Shown: positions 1 to 9,312 of the stretch, piece by piece
Position numbering within the stretch: position 1 is the stretch's first letter
Layout of the letters: each line of letters starts with the position of its first letter
Source: Pseudomonadota bacterium
GTDB taxonomy: Bacteria; Pseudomonadota; Alphaproteobacteria; Rhizobiales; Hyphomicrobiaceae
Length of the DNA stretch: 58,755 bases
Direction of reading: 5' to 3'
NCBI GenBank assembly: GCA_023405815.1
Contig: JAEXXM010000044.1
Span: forward strand, 1-58,755
Program-made: the position numbers and the translations under genes
Notes under the pieces: model-generated
The model's input: only the letters and a program-made list of their open reading frames with translations
The model's database searches: none
What the model was told of the DNA's origin: nothing

Positions 1-207
1 CTGCTTGATGCTGTCGGCGACCTGACGCTGGCCGGCAAGCCGCTGCTCGCTGCCTACCGCTCCTTCAAGGGTGGCCACCGCCTCAACTCGCTGGTGGTGC
101 AGGCGCTGCTCGCCGACACCGAGGCCTGGACCGTCGTCCAGGGTCCCCGCGTTCGGGAGGCCAAGCCGGTCGACATGGTGGGCTTCGCTATCGCCGCGGG
201 CGAGTGA
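1..207 (+). CDS. lpxC: LpxC, C-terminal end (partial)
   Basis: The window opens inside a reading frame whose last 68 residues match the C-terminus of UDP-3-O-acyl-N-acetylglucosamine deacetylase, the zinc enzyme committing precursors to lipid A in the cytoplasm. Visible family features are LDAVGDL near the start, then PLLAAYRSFKGGHRLNSLVV, where the GGH histidine corresponds to the conserved KSGHxLN segment. The frame ends at TGA 205-207. The 5' part lies outside the window. Position upstream of bamD is the usual order in this group. The identification rests on the short C-terminal motif and synteny, which agree. Confidence 0.9.
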   Translation: MLDAVGDLTLAGKPLLAAYRSFKGGHRLNSLVVQALLADTEAWTVVQGPRVREAKPVDMVGFAIAAGE

Positions 208-240
208 GCCGGAGCTTCGGTCCTTCGAACGAACCTTGCG

Positions 241-259
241 CGCGGCCCAATGGGCCGCG
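241..259 (+). terminator. Hairpin downstream of lpxC
   Basis: CGCGGCCC/GGGCCGCG forms an 8-bp perfect stem with an AAT loop, 33 bp after the lpxC stop. It is followed by only a short T-rich stretch (TTGCAGTTT), so it may be a weak intrinsic terminator. Confidence 0.35.
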
Positions 260-390
260 TTGCAGTTTCGGCACCGGCCGCTCGTCGCGGAGGGCACTTT
301 TCCCAGCTCTCATGTGGCCTTAAAGGCGCGCCGCCGGTCCCACAACAACCATAATCCTCGCCTAGCCGAATAGGCGTGCACGAGCGGGGG

Positions 391-411
391 GCCCGCGCTT
401 TCGCGGGCTTT
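391..411 (+). terminator. Hairpin before bamD
   Basis: GCCCGCG/CGCGGGC (7 bp, loop CTTT) is followed by TTT. It sits in the 268-bp lpxC-bamD gap, which holds no convincing gene. It may be a second, weak lpxC terminator or a leader structure of bamD. Confidence 0.3.
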
Positions 412-475
412 GAGAGTTGTGCTAGGGGTGTAGGGACGCTTGGGCTTAGGCTCTGCGTCCAACGAAAGCAGGCGG

Positions 476-1450
476 ATGCCGCACGTGGGGACAGTCAAAG
501 CTTCTAGTCGTGCTCGCCGGGTCCTGCAGGGCCTGGTGCTCGCAGCCGCAGCCGCTGCCATAGCGGGATGCGCGTCCTCTGGCGACGCCGCCCGCATGCT
601 CAATCCCGATCCCCCTTCGAAGATGTTCGCCGACGCCGACGCCTTGCAGTCCAAGGGCAAGTTCGAGGACGCCGCCAAGAAGTTCGAGGACGTCGATCGC
701 GAGCACCCGTATTCGCCGGAAGCGCGCCGCGCCATCGTCATGGCCGCCTACGCTTACTACAAGGCCGGCAAGCTGCCCGAGGCCATCGCCGCCGCCGAGC
801 GCTACACCACCATGCACCCCGGCACCAAAGAGGCGCCGCTCGCGCACCACATCATCGCCCAGTCCTATTTCGAGCAGCGCAACCAGCCGAACCGCGATCA
901 GGACGCGACGCGCAAGGCGCTGGCGCAGTTCAAGACGCTCAAGACGCGCTATCCCGACAGCACCTACGCCCAGAAGGCCGACAATCAGATCAGGCTCTGC
1001 GAGGACACGCTTGCCGCGCAGGAGATGGAGGTCGGCCGCTACTACCTGAAGAACGGCAACCACATCGCCGCCATCAATCGTTTCAAGACCGTCGTCACCG
1101 ACTACCAGACGACGGCGCACGTCGAGGAAGCGCTCTACCGCCTGACGGCCACCTACCTGTCGCTCGGCATCGCGCCCGAGGCGCAGAATGCCGCCGCCGT
1201 TCTAGGCTACAACTTCCCCAACTCGTCCTGGTACAAGGAATCCTACGCCCTGTTGAACAAGCAGGGCCTGATGCCTCAGATCAGCCAGGGCTCTTGGATG
1301 ACGGATGTCCTGAAGGCTCCGGCCAAGGCGCCGTCGGCACCGCCGTCCGCGCCTGTCGCCAAGACGCCGCCGCCCGCCGCGACGCCCGATTGGGGCACAA
1401 CCACCAAAGGCCCACCGCCGCCCTCCACGCTGGGCGGACCGCAGTCCTGA
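476..1450 (+). CDS. bamD: Outer membrane assembly lipoprotein BamD
   Basis: BamD (ComL/YfiO family) is the lipoprotein that, with BamA, inserts beta-barrel proteins into the outer membrane. From the ATG at 476 the protein has 324 residues: a hydrophobic Ala-rich signal ending in the lipobox IAGC (Cys32), then tetratricopeptide-like helical repeats such as KMFADADALQSKGKFEDAAK and FEDVDREHPYSPEARRA, and a Pro-rich tail. The frame stays open upstream to a TTG at 440, but the ATG puts the signal peptide at a normal length. The low-complexity tail (about residues 280-324) is longer than in enterobacterial BamD. It lies between lpxC and ligA. Confidence 0.92.
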   Translation: MPHVGTVKASSRARRVLQGLVLAAAAAAIAGCASSGDAARMLNPDPPSKMFADADALQSKGKFEDAAKKFEDVDREHPYSPEARRAIVMAAYAYYKAGKLPEAIAAAERYTTMHPGTKEAPLAHHIIAQSYFEQRNQPNRDQDATRKALAQFKTLKTRYPDSTYAQKADNQIRLCEDTLAAQEMEVGRYYLKNGNHIAAINRFKTVVTDYQTTAHVEEALYRLTATYLSLGIAPEAQNAAAVLGYNFPNSSWYKESYALLNKQGLMPQISQGSWMTDVLKAPAKAPSAPPSAPVAKTPPPAATPDWGTTTKGPPPPSTLGGPQS

Positions 1451-1545
1451 TCTCGCCCGAAGACGGGCATGGCTCGCACCGCTCGGCTGTGGGCTGCTGA
1501 CGGTCGCTGTTTGCTGGGCCGGCGGCTTCCGATATTGCTGACGCC

Positions 1546-3678
1546 ATGAGCGAGAACGACTTCAGCGCCGTTGCCGTCGACAAGCTGACGCGCGCAGGGG
1601 CCGAGGCGGAGCTTCGCCGCCTCGCGGCCCTCATCCGCCATCATGACGAGCTCTACTACCGTCAGGACGCGCCCGAGATATCCGACGCCGAGTACGACGC
1701 CCTGCGCCGGCGCAACGACGCGATCGAGGACCGCTTCCCCAAGCTCGTCCGTCCCGACAGCCCTTCAAAGCGCATCGGCGCCCCGGCCGGCGAGGGCTTC
1801 GGCAAGATCAGGCACAAGGTGCCCATGCTATCGCTCGGCAATGCCTTCGAGGCTTCCGACGTGACCGACTTCGTGGAGCGGGTGCATCGCTTCCTGAGGC
1901 TGCCCGATGACGCCCCGCTAGCCTTCATGGCCGAGCCGAAGATCGACGGCCTGTCGATCTCGCTTCGCTATGTCGACGGCGAGCTCATCGAGGCGGCGAC
2001 GCGCGGCGACGGCATGGAAGGCGAGAACGTCACCAGGAACGTGATGACGATCGCCGAAATCCCGCATCGGCTGCATGGCCGTGGCGTGCCCGAGACCATC
2101 GACGTGCGCGGCGAGATCTACATGACGCGCGAGGATTTCGCGCTCCTCAACGAGCGGCAGGCCGCAAGCGGCGGCAAGGTGTTCGCCAACCCGCGCAATG
2201 CCGCCGCTGGATCGCTGCGCCAGCTCGACGCTTCGATCACCGCCGCGCGGCCGCTGCGCTTCTTCGCCTACGCCTGGGGCGAGGCCTCCAAGCTGCCGGC
2301 CGATACGCAGTCGGGCGTCGATGCGGCGTTCGCCAAATGGGGCCTTCCCGTCAACTCCCGTGCCCGTATTTGCAACGGCGCCGAGGAGCTGATCGCCTAT
2401 TACGAGGAGCTGGCCGAGGAACGCGCCGAGCTCGCCTATGACATCGACGGCGTCGTCTACAAGGTGAACCGCCTCGACCTGCAGGAGCGCTTGGGCTTTG
2501 TCTCCCGCTCGCCCCGCTGGGCCATCGCCCATAAGTTCCCGGCCCAGCAGGCGATGACCGTTCTGAAGGGTATCGACATCCAGGTCGGCCGCACCGGTGC
2601 ATTGACGCCCGTCGCGCGTCTGGAGCCAGTGACCGTGGGCGGCGTCGTCGTCACCAACGCCACGCTGCACAACGAGGACGAGATCAAGCGTCGCGATGTG
2701 CGCATCGGCGACACTGTCATTGTCCAGCGCGCCGGCGACGTGATTCCGCAGATTCTCGGCTACGTTCCCGGTAAGCGCCCGAAGGGCGCGAAGGAATATG
2801 TCTTCCCCGACCGCTGCCCGGCCTGCGGCAGCCACGCCGTGCGCGAGACCAACGAGAAGACCGGCCGCGTCGATGTCGTGCGCCGTTGCACCGGCGGCCT
2901 CATCTGCCCCGCGCAGCGCGTCGAGCGCCTGAAGCACTTCGTCTCCCGCAACGCCTTCGACATCGAGGGCCTCGGCGAGAAGAATATCCAGGCTTTCTAC
3001 GACGACGGCCTCATCCAGTCGCCCGAGGACATCTTCACTCTCGCCGTCCGCGACGCACGCTCGGTCAAGAAGCTCGAGGACCGCGAGGGTTGGGGGCCGC
3101 AATCGGCAACCAAGCTGTTCAATGCCATCGCTGCCCGCCGCAACATCGCCCTCGACCGCTTCATCTATGCGCTCGGCATCCGCCACGTCGGCGAGACGAC
3201 GGCCAAGCTGCTCGCCCGCTTCTACGGGTCGATCGAGAATTTCCGCACCGCCATGATCGAGGCGGCCAAAGGCAAGGATTCCGAGGCATTCAAGGAGCTC
3301 GACAACATCGAAGGCATCGGCGAGGTAGTGGCCGAGGCCATCGCCGACTTCTTCGCCGAGCCGCACAATGTGCGCGTGGTCGACGACCTGCTGAAAGAGG
3401 TCTCGCCCGAGCCGCTCGAAGCCGTCGATACGACATCCGCCGTCGCCGGAAAGACCGTTGTGTTCACCGGCACGCTGACGCTCATGACCCGTGGCGAGGC
3501 CAAGGCCCAGGCCGAGCGGCTAGGTGCGAAAGTAGCCGGTTCCGTCTCCAAGAAGACCGACTATGTGGTCGCAGGCGCGGACGCGGGCTCAAAGCTCAGC
3601 AAGGCGCGCGAGCTGGGGGTCCAAGTGATCGACGAGGAGGAATGGTTGCGGTTGACCGGCGCGGCTCATCGCGGCTAG
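1546..3678 (+). CDS. ligA: NAD-dependent DNA ligase LigA
   Basis: LigA seals nicks in duplex DNA during replication and repair using NAD+. The 710-residue length is typical. Domains in order: Ia domain with the YYRQDAPEISDAEYDALRR motif (about 37-55); adenylation domain with the nucleophile in EPKIDG (Lys132); OB fold; four-cysteine zinc finger CPAC...RRC...ICP (about 425-460); helix-hairpin-helix repeats (ALGIRHVGE, IEGIGEV); and a C-terminal BRCT domain (KTVVFTGTLTLMTRGEAK). It starts 95 bp after bamD; the usual intervening recN is absent. The ATG at 1546 is the first start compatible with the Ia domain. Confidence 0.97.
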   Translation: MSENDFSAVAVDKLTRAGAEAELRRLAALIRHHDELYYRQDAPEISDAEYDALRRRNDAIEDRFPKLVRPDSPSKRIGAPAGEGFGKIRHKVPMLSLGNAFEASDVTDFVERVHRFLRLPDDAPLAFMAEPKIDGLSISLRYVDGELIEAATRGDGMEGENVTRNVMTIAEIPHRLHGRGVPETIDVRGEIYMTREDFALLNERQAASGGKVFANPRNAAAGSLRQLDASITAARPLRFFAYAWGEASKLPADTQSGVDAAFAKWGLPVNSRARICNGAEELIAYYEELAEERAELAYDIDGVVYKVNRLDLQERLGFVSRSPRWAIAHKFPAQQAMTVLKGIDIQVGRTGALTPVARLEPVTVGGVVVTNATLHNEDEIKRRDVRIGDTVIVQRAGDVIPQILGYVPGKRPKGAKEYVFPDRCPACGSHAVRETNEKTGRVDVVRRCTGGLICPAQRVERLKHFVSRNAFDIEGLGEKNIQAFYDDGLIQSPEDIFTLAVRDARSVKKLEDREGWGPQSATKLFNAIAARRNIALDRFIYALGIRHVGETTAKLLARFYGSIENFRTAMIEAAKGKDSEAFKELDNIEGIGEVVAEAIADFFAEPHNVRVVDDLLKEVSPEPLEAVDTTSAVAGKTVVFTGTLTLMTRGEAKAQAERLGAKVAGSVSKKTDYVVAGADAGSKLSKARELGVQVIDEEEWLRLTGAAHRG

Positions 3679-3746
3679 TTGCCAGGTAGACATACAACGT
3701 TGATTCCCCACTTTTGTGGGGAAGGACGCAAACCACGGGAGGCCCG

Positions 3747-4997
3747 ATGCTGAGGAGACGCCGCCTATCCTCCGGAGTACGCCTCGGCCCGCCGCTGCCG
3801 CTCCGTCTCCTCAACACGCTCGGCCCTCTGGTGAAGGCGCTCGGCCTCTGGCCGAGCATCGACGTCGAGCGCCAGATGCGCAAAACCGAGAAGAAATACG
3901 GGCGCGACAACTGGAGGCCCGAGCTTCGCCGCGCGTTGCCGCCGCGCGCCAAGGCCTTCAACGAGGACGCCGACCTGTCGCTGTTCGGCGCGCTCGTTAT
4001 TCAGGGGCAGTTCCTCAAGAGCATGGACAATGCCATGGCTCTCGAGGATCTCATCGCCCGCCATCCGGAGATCCTCGACGAGGAGATCCGCAAGCCGCTG
4101 TTCGTGCTCGGCCTCGCACGCACCGGCACCACTCTGCTGCAGCGCCTGCTGTCGCTACATGAAGGGGCACGTTACCTGCCCTTCTGGGAGGGCTACTCGC
4201 CCTATCCGCGCAAGCTCGGCAATCACCAGGGCGGCAAGGACGGCCGCTGGCGCGAGGCGAACAATCGCCTCAAGCTGCTGAACTGGGTCGGGCCCGAGTT
4301 CAACAAGATCCACCCCATCGAGGTCGATGATCCGGAGGAGTGCTACCATCTCTTCCGCAACCACTTCCTGGTCTCCCCGGGCTTCGACTTCGCCTACGTT
4401 CCAAGCTACTGGAAGTGGTGGGACGAGACCGCGTATCGCGACGTCTATCGCATGCACAAGCGCCAGCTCCAGGCCCTGCAGTGGCTCAATCCCAAGCAGC
4501 ACTGGGTCTTGAAGTGCCCCAACCATCTCGGGGGCCTGAAGTACCTTCTCGAGACCTATCCGGATGCGCGCATCATCTATACGCATCGCAGCCCCGAGAA
4601 GACCGTGCCGTCCCTATGCAGCCTCGCCGCCGTCACCTGGTGCATGACCTCGGACACCGTCGATCTGAAGCACGTCGGCGAGTTCGCGATGGATCTCGCC
4701 GAGAGTTGCGAGGCGGCGGGACGGGCGGCCATGCAGCTCGTGCCCCAGGGCCAGCTCGTGAGCAGCGACTACAACGAGCTGGTGCGCGATCCGGCCGCCA
4801 TGGCCGTGTCGATCTACGAGCGCCTCGGCTATCCGGCCGATCCCGGCCTCAAGGCGCGTGCGCAGCAATGGCTCGCCGATCATCCGAGCGACAAGCACGG
4901 CAAGCACAACTATGCGCTGGAGGACTTCGGCTTGACGCCGGAGATCATCCGTCAGCGCCTCGCCGGCCCGCCCCTCCGCACCGCCGCCGGCGGCTGA
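3747..4997 (+). CDS. Sulfotransferase family protein
   Basis: A 416-residue protein resembling the Sulfotransferase_3 family, which transfers sulfate from PAPS to hydroxyl or amine groups. The 5'-phosphosulfate loop is visible as LGLARTGTTLLQRLLS (about residues 118-133), and the 3'-phosphate binding segment as IIYTHRSPEKTVPSLCSL. A GGGAGG ribosome-binding site lies 4 bases before ATG 3747, favouring it over an upstream TTG at 3714. The acceptor cannot be told from sequence. No other sulfation gene is nearby. It ends convergently with the aminopeptidase gene, with a REP-like palindrome between them. Confidence 0.8.
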   Translation: MLRRRRLSSGVRLGPPLPLRLLNTLGPLVKALGLWPSIDVERQMRKTEKKYGRDNWRPELRRALPPRAKAFNEDADLSLFGALVIQGQFLKSMDNAMALEDLIARHPEILDEEIRKPLFVLGLARTGTTLLQRLLSLHEGARYLPFWEGYSPYPRKLGNHQGGKDGRWREANNRLKLLNWVGPEFNKIHPIEVDDPEECYHLFRNHFLVSPGFDFAYVPSYWKWWDETAYRDVYRMHKRQLQALQWLNPKQHWVLKCPNHLGGLKYLLETYPDARIIYTHRSPEKTVPSLCSLAAVTWCMTSDTVDLKHVGEFAMDLAESCEAAGRAAMQLVPQGQLVSSDYNELVRDPAAMAVSIYERLGYPADPGLKARAQQWLADHPSDKHGKHNYALEDFGLTPEIIRQRLAGPPLRTAAGG

Positions 4998-5016
4998 GCA
5001 TTCGTCCACCCCAGGT

Positions 5017-5045
5017 GTCATCCTCGGGCTTGTCCCGAGGACCCA
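5017..5045. repeat. REP-like palindrome, family A
   Basis: TCCTCGGG (5021-5028) pairs with CCCGAGGA (5034-5041) around CTTGT, preceded by GTCA. The same GTCATCCTCGG...CCGAGGA unit recurs at 11043 and, inverted, near 11135. It lies between convergent genes and may also help end transcription. Confidence 0.7.
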
Positions 5046-5072
5046 GGGTTCAGCAAGCTCAGGCCTCGATTT

Positions 5073-6887
5073 CTACACCGCCGCCGTGGCAGCTTTCAGC
5101 CAGGCGCGCGTCTCGTCATCGAGCTCTGGCGACAGGGCAGCGAACACACGCGCGTGGTAGTCGTTGAGCCATTCGAGCTCCTCCGCGCTGAGCAACTCCT
5201 TGGCGATCAGCCGCTTGTCGATCGGCGCCAGCGTCAGCGTCTCGAAGCCCATCGTCTCGCGGTCCGCGCCCGGCGTCTTTTCCAGCTCGGAAACGAGAAC
5301 GAGGTTCTCGATGCGGATGCCGTATGCGCCCTCTTTGTAGTAGCCGGGCTCGTTGGAGATGATCATCCCCGGCTCGATCACCGCCATGCCGGCGCGCGAG
5401 ATCGACTGCGGCCCCTCGTGCACCGAGAGATAGCTCCCGATGCCGTGTCCGGTGCCGTGGTCGAAATCGAGACCCGCCTGCCACAGCGCCCGCCGCGCGA
5501 ACGGATCGAGGTCGATGCCGCGCGTGCCCTTCGGAAACCGCGCCGTGGCGATGGCGATATGCCCCTTCAAGACGCGCGTGAAGCGATCGCGCATCTCCGC
5601 CGTCGGCTTGCCGACGGCGACCGTGCGCGTGATGTCCGTCGTGCCGTCGAGATACTGAGCGCCGCTGTCGATCAGGAACAATTCGCCCGGCTTCAGCTTG
5701 CGGTTCGTCGCCTCCGACACGCGGTAGTGCACGATGGCGCCGTTGGGCCCGCTGCCTGAGATCGTGTCGAAGGAGATTTCGCGCAGCTGGTTCGTCGCCC
5801 GCCGGAAGCCTTCCAGCCTGCGCACCGCCTCGATCTCGTCTAGCGTGCCCGTCGCGACAGCGCCGTCGAGCCAGGCGAGAAAGCGCGTGACGGCGACGCC
5901 GTCGCGCAGATGCGCCGCGCGCGCACCCTTGATCTCGGTCGAATTCTTGATCGCCTTAAGCGCCAGGACTGGGTCTGGTCCGCGCGCGATCTTCTTTGCC
6001 CCGCCGAGCGCCCGCGCGAACGAGAAGCCCGCGGTGTTGGGATCGAGCCGCACGCGTCTCCCCGCCTCGCGCAGCGCCTTCAATCGCTCGTCGAGCGCCT
6101 TCGGAGGCGCGATCTTGGCGAAGGATTCGAGGTGCGCGCGCACCGTGGGCTCCAGTTTCTCCGGTAGGATGAACAGCTCCGGCTTGCCGTTTGCCGGGAC
6201 GATCGCGAACGCCAGCGCCACCGGCGTATGCGGGATGTCCGAGCCGCGGATGTTGAACAACCACGCGACGCTGTCGCTCAGCGTCAGCACCACCGCGTCC
6301 TGCTTGTCGGCCTTGAGCCGCTTCTGCACGTCGGCGATCTTGTCCTGCGCCGAGCGCCCGGCGAACTTCTGCGGGTGCAACGAGATCGCGTCCGCCGGCG
6401 GCGCCGGGCGCCCCCGTCCCCAAACCTTGTCGACGAGGTTCCGCGCCGTTGGCACGAGCTTGACGCCTTCCGGCTCCAGCGCCGCCGCGATGCGCTCGAT
6501 CTCGGCGATCGTGTGCAGGCGCGGATCGAAGCCGACGCGTCCGCCACGCGGCAGGTGCTCGATGAGCCACGCGCTGATGTTCGCGCGCGGCACCGATGAG
6601 ACCTCGATCAGCCCCGGCTCCACCTCGGCCTTGGCCTGCACGGTGTAGCGGCCGTCGACGAACAGCACCGCGGTCTTCTTGGCGACGATGGCAAGTCCCG
6701 CCGAGCCCGTGAAGCCGGTGAGGAACTTCAGCCGCGCAGCCGACGCCGGCACGTACTCGCCCTGATGCTCGTCCGCGCGCGGCACGAGGTAGGCGTCGAG
6801 CTTTTGCGCCGCCATCAGGTGCCGCAGCTCCTTAATGCGGTCCGCCGTGGCGCCGCGCTCGGATTGGCTTTCGAAGGTCTGGAACAT
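5073..6887 (-). CDS. pepP: Xaa-Pro aminopeptidase (M24B)
   Basis: This is a 604-residue aminopeptidase P family metallopeptidase that removes an N-terminal residue preceding proline. It has two N-terminal creatinase-like domains (LDAYLVPRADEHQGEYVP; LFVDGRYTVQA), a pita-bread M24 catalytic domain, and an M24_C tail ending LNDYHARVFAALSPEL. Dimetal ligands are visible in FLIDSGAQYLDGTTDITRT (two Asp), GTGHGIG (His), ISNEPGYY (Glu) and GFETLTLAP (Glu). ATG at 6887 is preceded by AGGCAG; the upstream extension to 6923 lacks homology-like content. This long three-domain form resembles eukaryotic cytosolic APP1 more than short PepQ enzymes. Confidence 0.92.
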   Translation of the reverse strand: MFQTFESQSERGATADRIKELRHLMAAQKLDAYLVPRADEHQGEYVPASAARLKFLTGFTGSAGLAIVAKKTAVLFVDGRYTVQAKAEVEPGLIEVSSVPRANISAWLIEHLPRGGRVGFDPRLHTIAEIERIAAALEPEGVKLVPTARNLVDKVWGRGRPAPPADAISLHPQKFAGRSAQDKIADVQKRLKADKQDAVVLTLSDSVAWLFNIRGSDIPHTPVALAFAIVPANGKPELFILPEKLEPTVRAHLESFAKIAPPKALDERLKALREAGRRVRLDPNTAGFSFARALGGAKKIARGPDPVLALKAIKNSTEIKGARAAHLRDGVAVTRFLAWLDGAVATGTLDEIEAVRRLEGFRRATNQLREISFDTISGSGPNGAIVHYRVSEATNRKLKPGELFLIDSGAQYLDGTTDITRTVAVGKPTAEMRDRFTRVLKGHIAIATARFPKGTRGIDLDPFARRALWQAGLDFDHGTGHGIGSYLSVHEGPQSISRAGMAVIEPGMIISNEPGYYKEGAYGIRIENLVLVSELEKTPGADRETMGFETLTLAPIDKRLIAKELLSAEELEWLNDYHARVFAALSPELDDETRAWLKAATAAV

Positions 6888-6960
6888 GGCTGCCTGTTTA
6901 AGCGCCCCGCGCCCCGCAGGCAATTCGCATCAGGTGCCGTCCCCTGCGAAGTCTGGGCCG

Positions 6961-7812
6961 TCAGGCCCGGCGCCGCAGCGTCAGCGTCGTCCACTCGCCG
7001 ATCTGCCGCCGCTCGACGAGGGTGAACCCGTGCGCGCGGTAGGCCGCGATGACCGCCGGCGCCTCCGGGTTGAGGATGCCGGAGAGCACGAGGTATCCCC
7101 CCCGGCGCAGCGCGGCAGCGACATCTCCTGAGAGCGCACGCAGCGGCCCGGCAAGGATGTTGGCAATGATGAGATCGAACGGGGGCGCCTTGCGCAGCAT
7201 CGGGTGATCGAGACCGAGCGCGCAGACGAAGGTGATGCGGCGCGCGCCGTTGGCTACGGCATTGCCTTGCGCCACCTCGACCGCGATCGGATCGTTGTCG
7301 GAAGCGAATACGCGCGCCGTTGGCAGCGCGCGCGCCGCAGCGATCGCCAGCACGCCCGAGCCGCACCCGAGGTCCAGAACGTGCTTGAACCGGCCGCGAC
7401 GCGTCAGCCGGTCGATGGCAATGAGGCAGCCGAGCGTCGTCGCGTGATGCGCCGTGCCGAAGGCTTCGCCTGCGTCGATCAGGATGGCTCCGGGGCCTCG
7501 TGCGATGCGGTCTTTGTCGTGGCTGCCGTGCACGATGAAACGCCCCGCATGGACCGGCGGCAGCGCCGCCTGTGAGATCGCCACCCAGTTTTCATCCGGC
7601 AGCTCCTCGATCTCCACCGGCACGGGGAGCACCGCCGCCGCAGCCTCCGCGTCCTCGCGGCTCTGCGAATAGGCCTCGATCAGCCACGCGCCGGGACCGT
7701 CCTCGAACATCGTCACCGCATCGAGCGGCGGGTCGTGCTCTTGCAGCGAGGCCTCGAAGGCTTGCGCGGCGGCAAGATCGTGCGTGCGCACGGATAGCTT
7801 GATGCTGGCCAT
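6961..7812 (-). CDS. prmA: Ribosomal protein L11 methyltransferase PrmA
   Basis: PrmA trimethylates lysines and the N-terminus of ribosomal protein L11 using SAM. The 283-residue protein has an N-terminal L11-recognition region (about 1-110, with the ENWVAISQ segment) and a Rossmann methyltransferase domain with the SAM loop VLDLGCGSGVLAIAAAR, followed by DNDPIAVEVAQGNAVANG. The NPPY-like motif reads IIANILAGPL, as is usual for PrmA. It lies 73 bp downstream of the aminopeptidase start on the same strand and 48 bp from the DUF3754 gene. The ribosome-binding site is weak (AAGAAGAAAAAG). Length and motifs are typical. Confidence 0.93.
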   Translation of the reverse strand: MASIKLSVRTHDLAAAQAFEASLQEHDPPLDAVTMFEDGPGAWLIEAYSQSREDAEAAAAVLPVPVEIEELPDENWVAISQAALPPVHAGRFIVHGSHDKDRIARGPGAILIDAGEAFGTAHHATTLGCLIAIDRLTRRGRFKHVLDLGCGSGVLAIAAARALPTARVFASDNDPIAVEVAQGNAVANGARRITFVCALGLDHPMLRKAPPFDLIIANILAGPLRALSGDVAAALRRGGYLVLSGILNPEAPAVIAAYRAHGFTLVERRQIGEWTTLTLRRRA

Positions 7813-7860
7813 CTTTTTCTTCTTGCTGCGCCTTGCCGCCGACTGGGCCGCAGCTGTGCC

Positions 7861-9312
7861 TCAAGCCGCGGGCGCTGACAAGGGCGGCTCCTCGCCGTCG
7901 AACTCCATCCCCTCGGCGCTGACCGGATCGGGCAGCTCGTCGAGAAACAGATCCCACTTTTTGTCGATGTGCAGCGCAGCCAGCGTCGGCGGCAGCGCCT
8001 TCAGTGCACCGTCCGACTGCTCGACGACGATGCCGTCCGCGATCAGCCGCTCCAGCGCATCGGTGATGTCGAAATCGACGCTCACCCCGAAGCTCGCCGC
8101 CAGGTACTGCTCGATCGCCGCGTCGATCTCGGGGATGTCCTGGCGCCGCGACACCTCCTTGGTGAGCACGGCGTAGAGCAGCATCTCCTCCTTGATGTCC
8201 TCCTCGGCGGCCCGCGCCGCGAGCTTCAGCATCACGCCGCGGTTGTCGGCCATGGCGTGGAAATAGAGGTTCTGCGCCATCACCACCATGTAGCGCTGCT
8301 TCTGGTTCATGAAGTTCATGGCCTGCCGGAAGGCGATGCCGCCGATGCCGACGAGCGCGCCGGCAGCCGCGATCGGGTTGGTCGCCAGCAGCGCCACCTT
8401 GCCTGCGGCGCTCACCGTGCCGAGCGTCAGGCCGCCGCCCGCCGTCGCGCCGAGGCGCAGCTTGTCGTAGAAACGGAAGCGCACGCGCGTATTGGGGAAC
8501 ACCATCTCGAGATCGCTGCGCGGGATGTTCTTGAACAGCTTCATGTAGATGCAGCTATCCTTCACCTCCGACGAGATGCTCTCCCGCGCCCGCTTTGCAG
8601 CCTTCTCCGCTTCGCGCCGGTTAAGTTGCTTCTTCTCCATCAGCTCGCGCACGTGCTTGTCGATGGGCTTCAGCTTGAACAGCAGGAACAGACGCTGAAA
8701 GATCGGAACGTCGAACTGCTCGCGCAGGTAGAATTTGTGCCAGCGCCGACGCTGGTCGCGCTTGGTCGACGCCCCGCGGTAGAAGAGAAGCACCTCCTCG
8801 AACACGTCGAGATCGACATGCAGGTCGAGGCCGTAGGCCGAATCCTGCGTCAGAATTTGCTTCACGTCGGTATGGTCGATCTGGACGTAGTTCGCCTGAG
8901 TGAGGATGCGCGTCATCCCCTTGATCACCCGCGCCTGCATGACGGCGCGCTCTTCTTGCGTGAAGGCGCGGGTCAGTAGTAGGTCGCTGTCGGGGCTGAA
9001 GGGCTCGTAAGTCTCCTCCAGCTCATGCAGCTCGGCGTTGTATTGCTGCCGCCGCCAATGATCGAGGTAGCGGAAGAAGCGCCGCGCCTCCCTGGCTTCC
9101 CCGGCGGGCCAGGCGGTCGGCGAGGTGAGGCGGTCGAGGAGTGCAAAGCGGGTGACGGGAATGAAGCGCTCGCGGCCGCGCGCGCTTTCCGGCATCACCG
9201 CGTCGAACGCGGACTGAGGCTTGGCATCGGCTTTGGCGCCGCCGTCGTTTGTTTCGGCAAAGAGGGGGGATGAAGCGGCCGGCGGCGCAATATGCACGTC
9301 GGTCGAAGACAT
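7861..9312 (-). CDS. DUF3754 (TMEM143-like) membrane protein
   Basis: This 483-residue protein resembles the DUF3754 family, which includes mitochondrial TMEM143; the molecular function is unknown. The N-terminal third contains FIPVTRFALLDRL and a charged helical stretch. Residues around 190-300 (RRWHKFYLREQFDVPIFQRL; YMKLFKNIPRSDLEMVFPN) are the recognisable DUF3754 core. Next comes a glycine/alanine-rich hydrophobic hairpin (TAGGGLTLGTVSAAG; NPIAAAGALVGIGGIAFRQA) likely to insert in a membrane, then the family segment NLYFHAMADNRGVM. GGGAGG lies 6 bases before ATG 9312. It is divergent from the J-domain gene across a 310-bp gap. Confidence 0.75.
   Translation of the reverse strand: MSSTDVHIAPPAASSPLFAETNDGGAKADAKPQSAFDAVMPESARGRERFIPVTRFALLDRLTSPTAWPAGEAREARRFFRYLDHWRRQQYNAELHELEETYEPFSPDSDLLLTRAFTQEERAVMQARVIKGMTRILTQANYVQIDHTDVKQILTQDSAYGLDLHVDLDVFEEVLLFYRGASTKRDQRRRWHKFYLREQFDVPIFQRLFLLFKLKPIDKHVRELMEKKQLNRREAEKAAKRARESISSEVKDSCIYMKLFKNIPRSDLEMVFPNTRVRFRFYDKLRLGATAGGGLTLGTVSAAGKVALLATNPIAAAGALVGIGGIAFRQAMNFMNQKQRYMVVMAQNLYFHAMADNRGVMLKLAARAAEEDIKEEMLLYAVLTKEVSRRQDIPEIDAAIEQYLAASFGVSVDFDITDALERLIADGIVVEQSDGALKALPPTLAALHIDKKWDLFLDELPDPVSAEGMEFDGEEPPLSAPAA

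Noticed and set aside
1918..3366. 482-codon open frame on the minus strand opposite ligA
   Set aside because: It is antisense to the ligA coding frame and its amino-acid content is an artefact of high-GC third positions.
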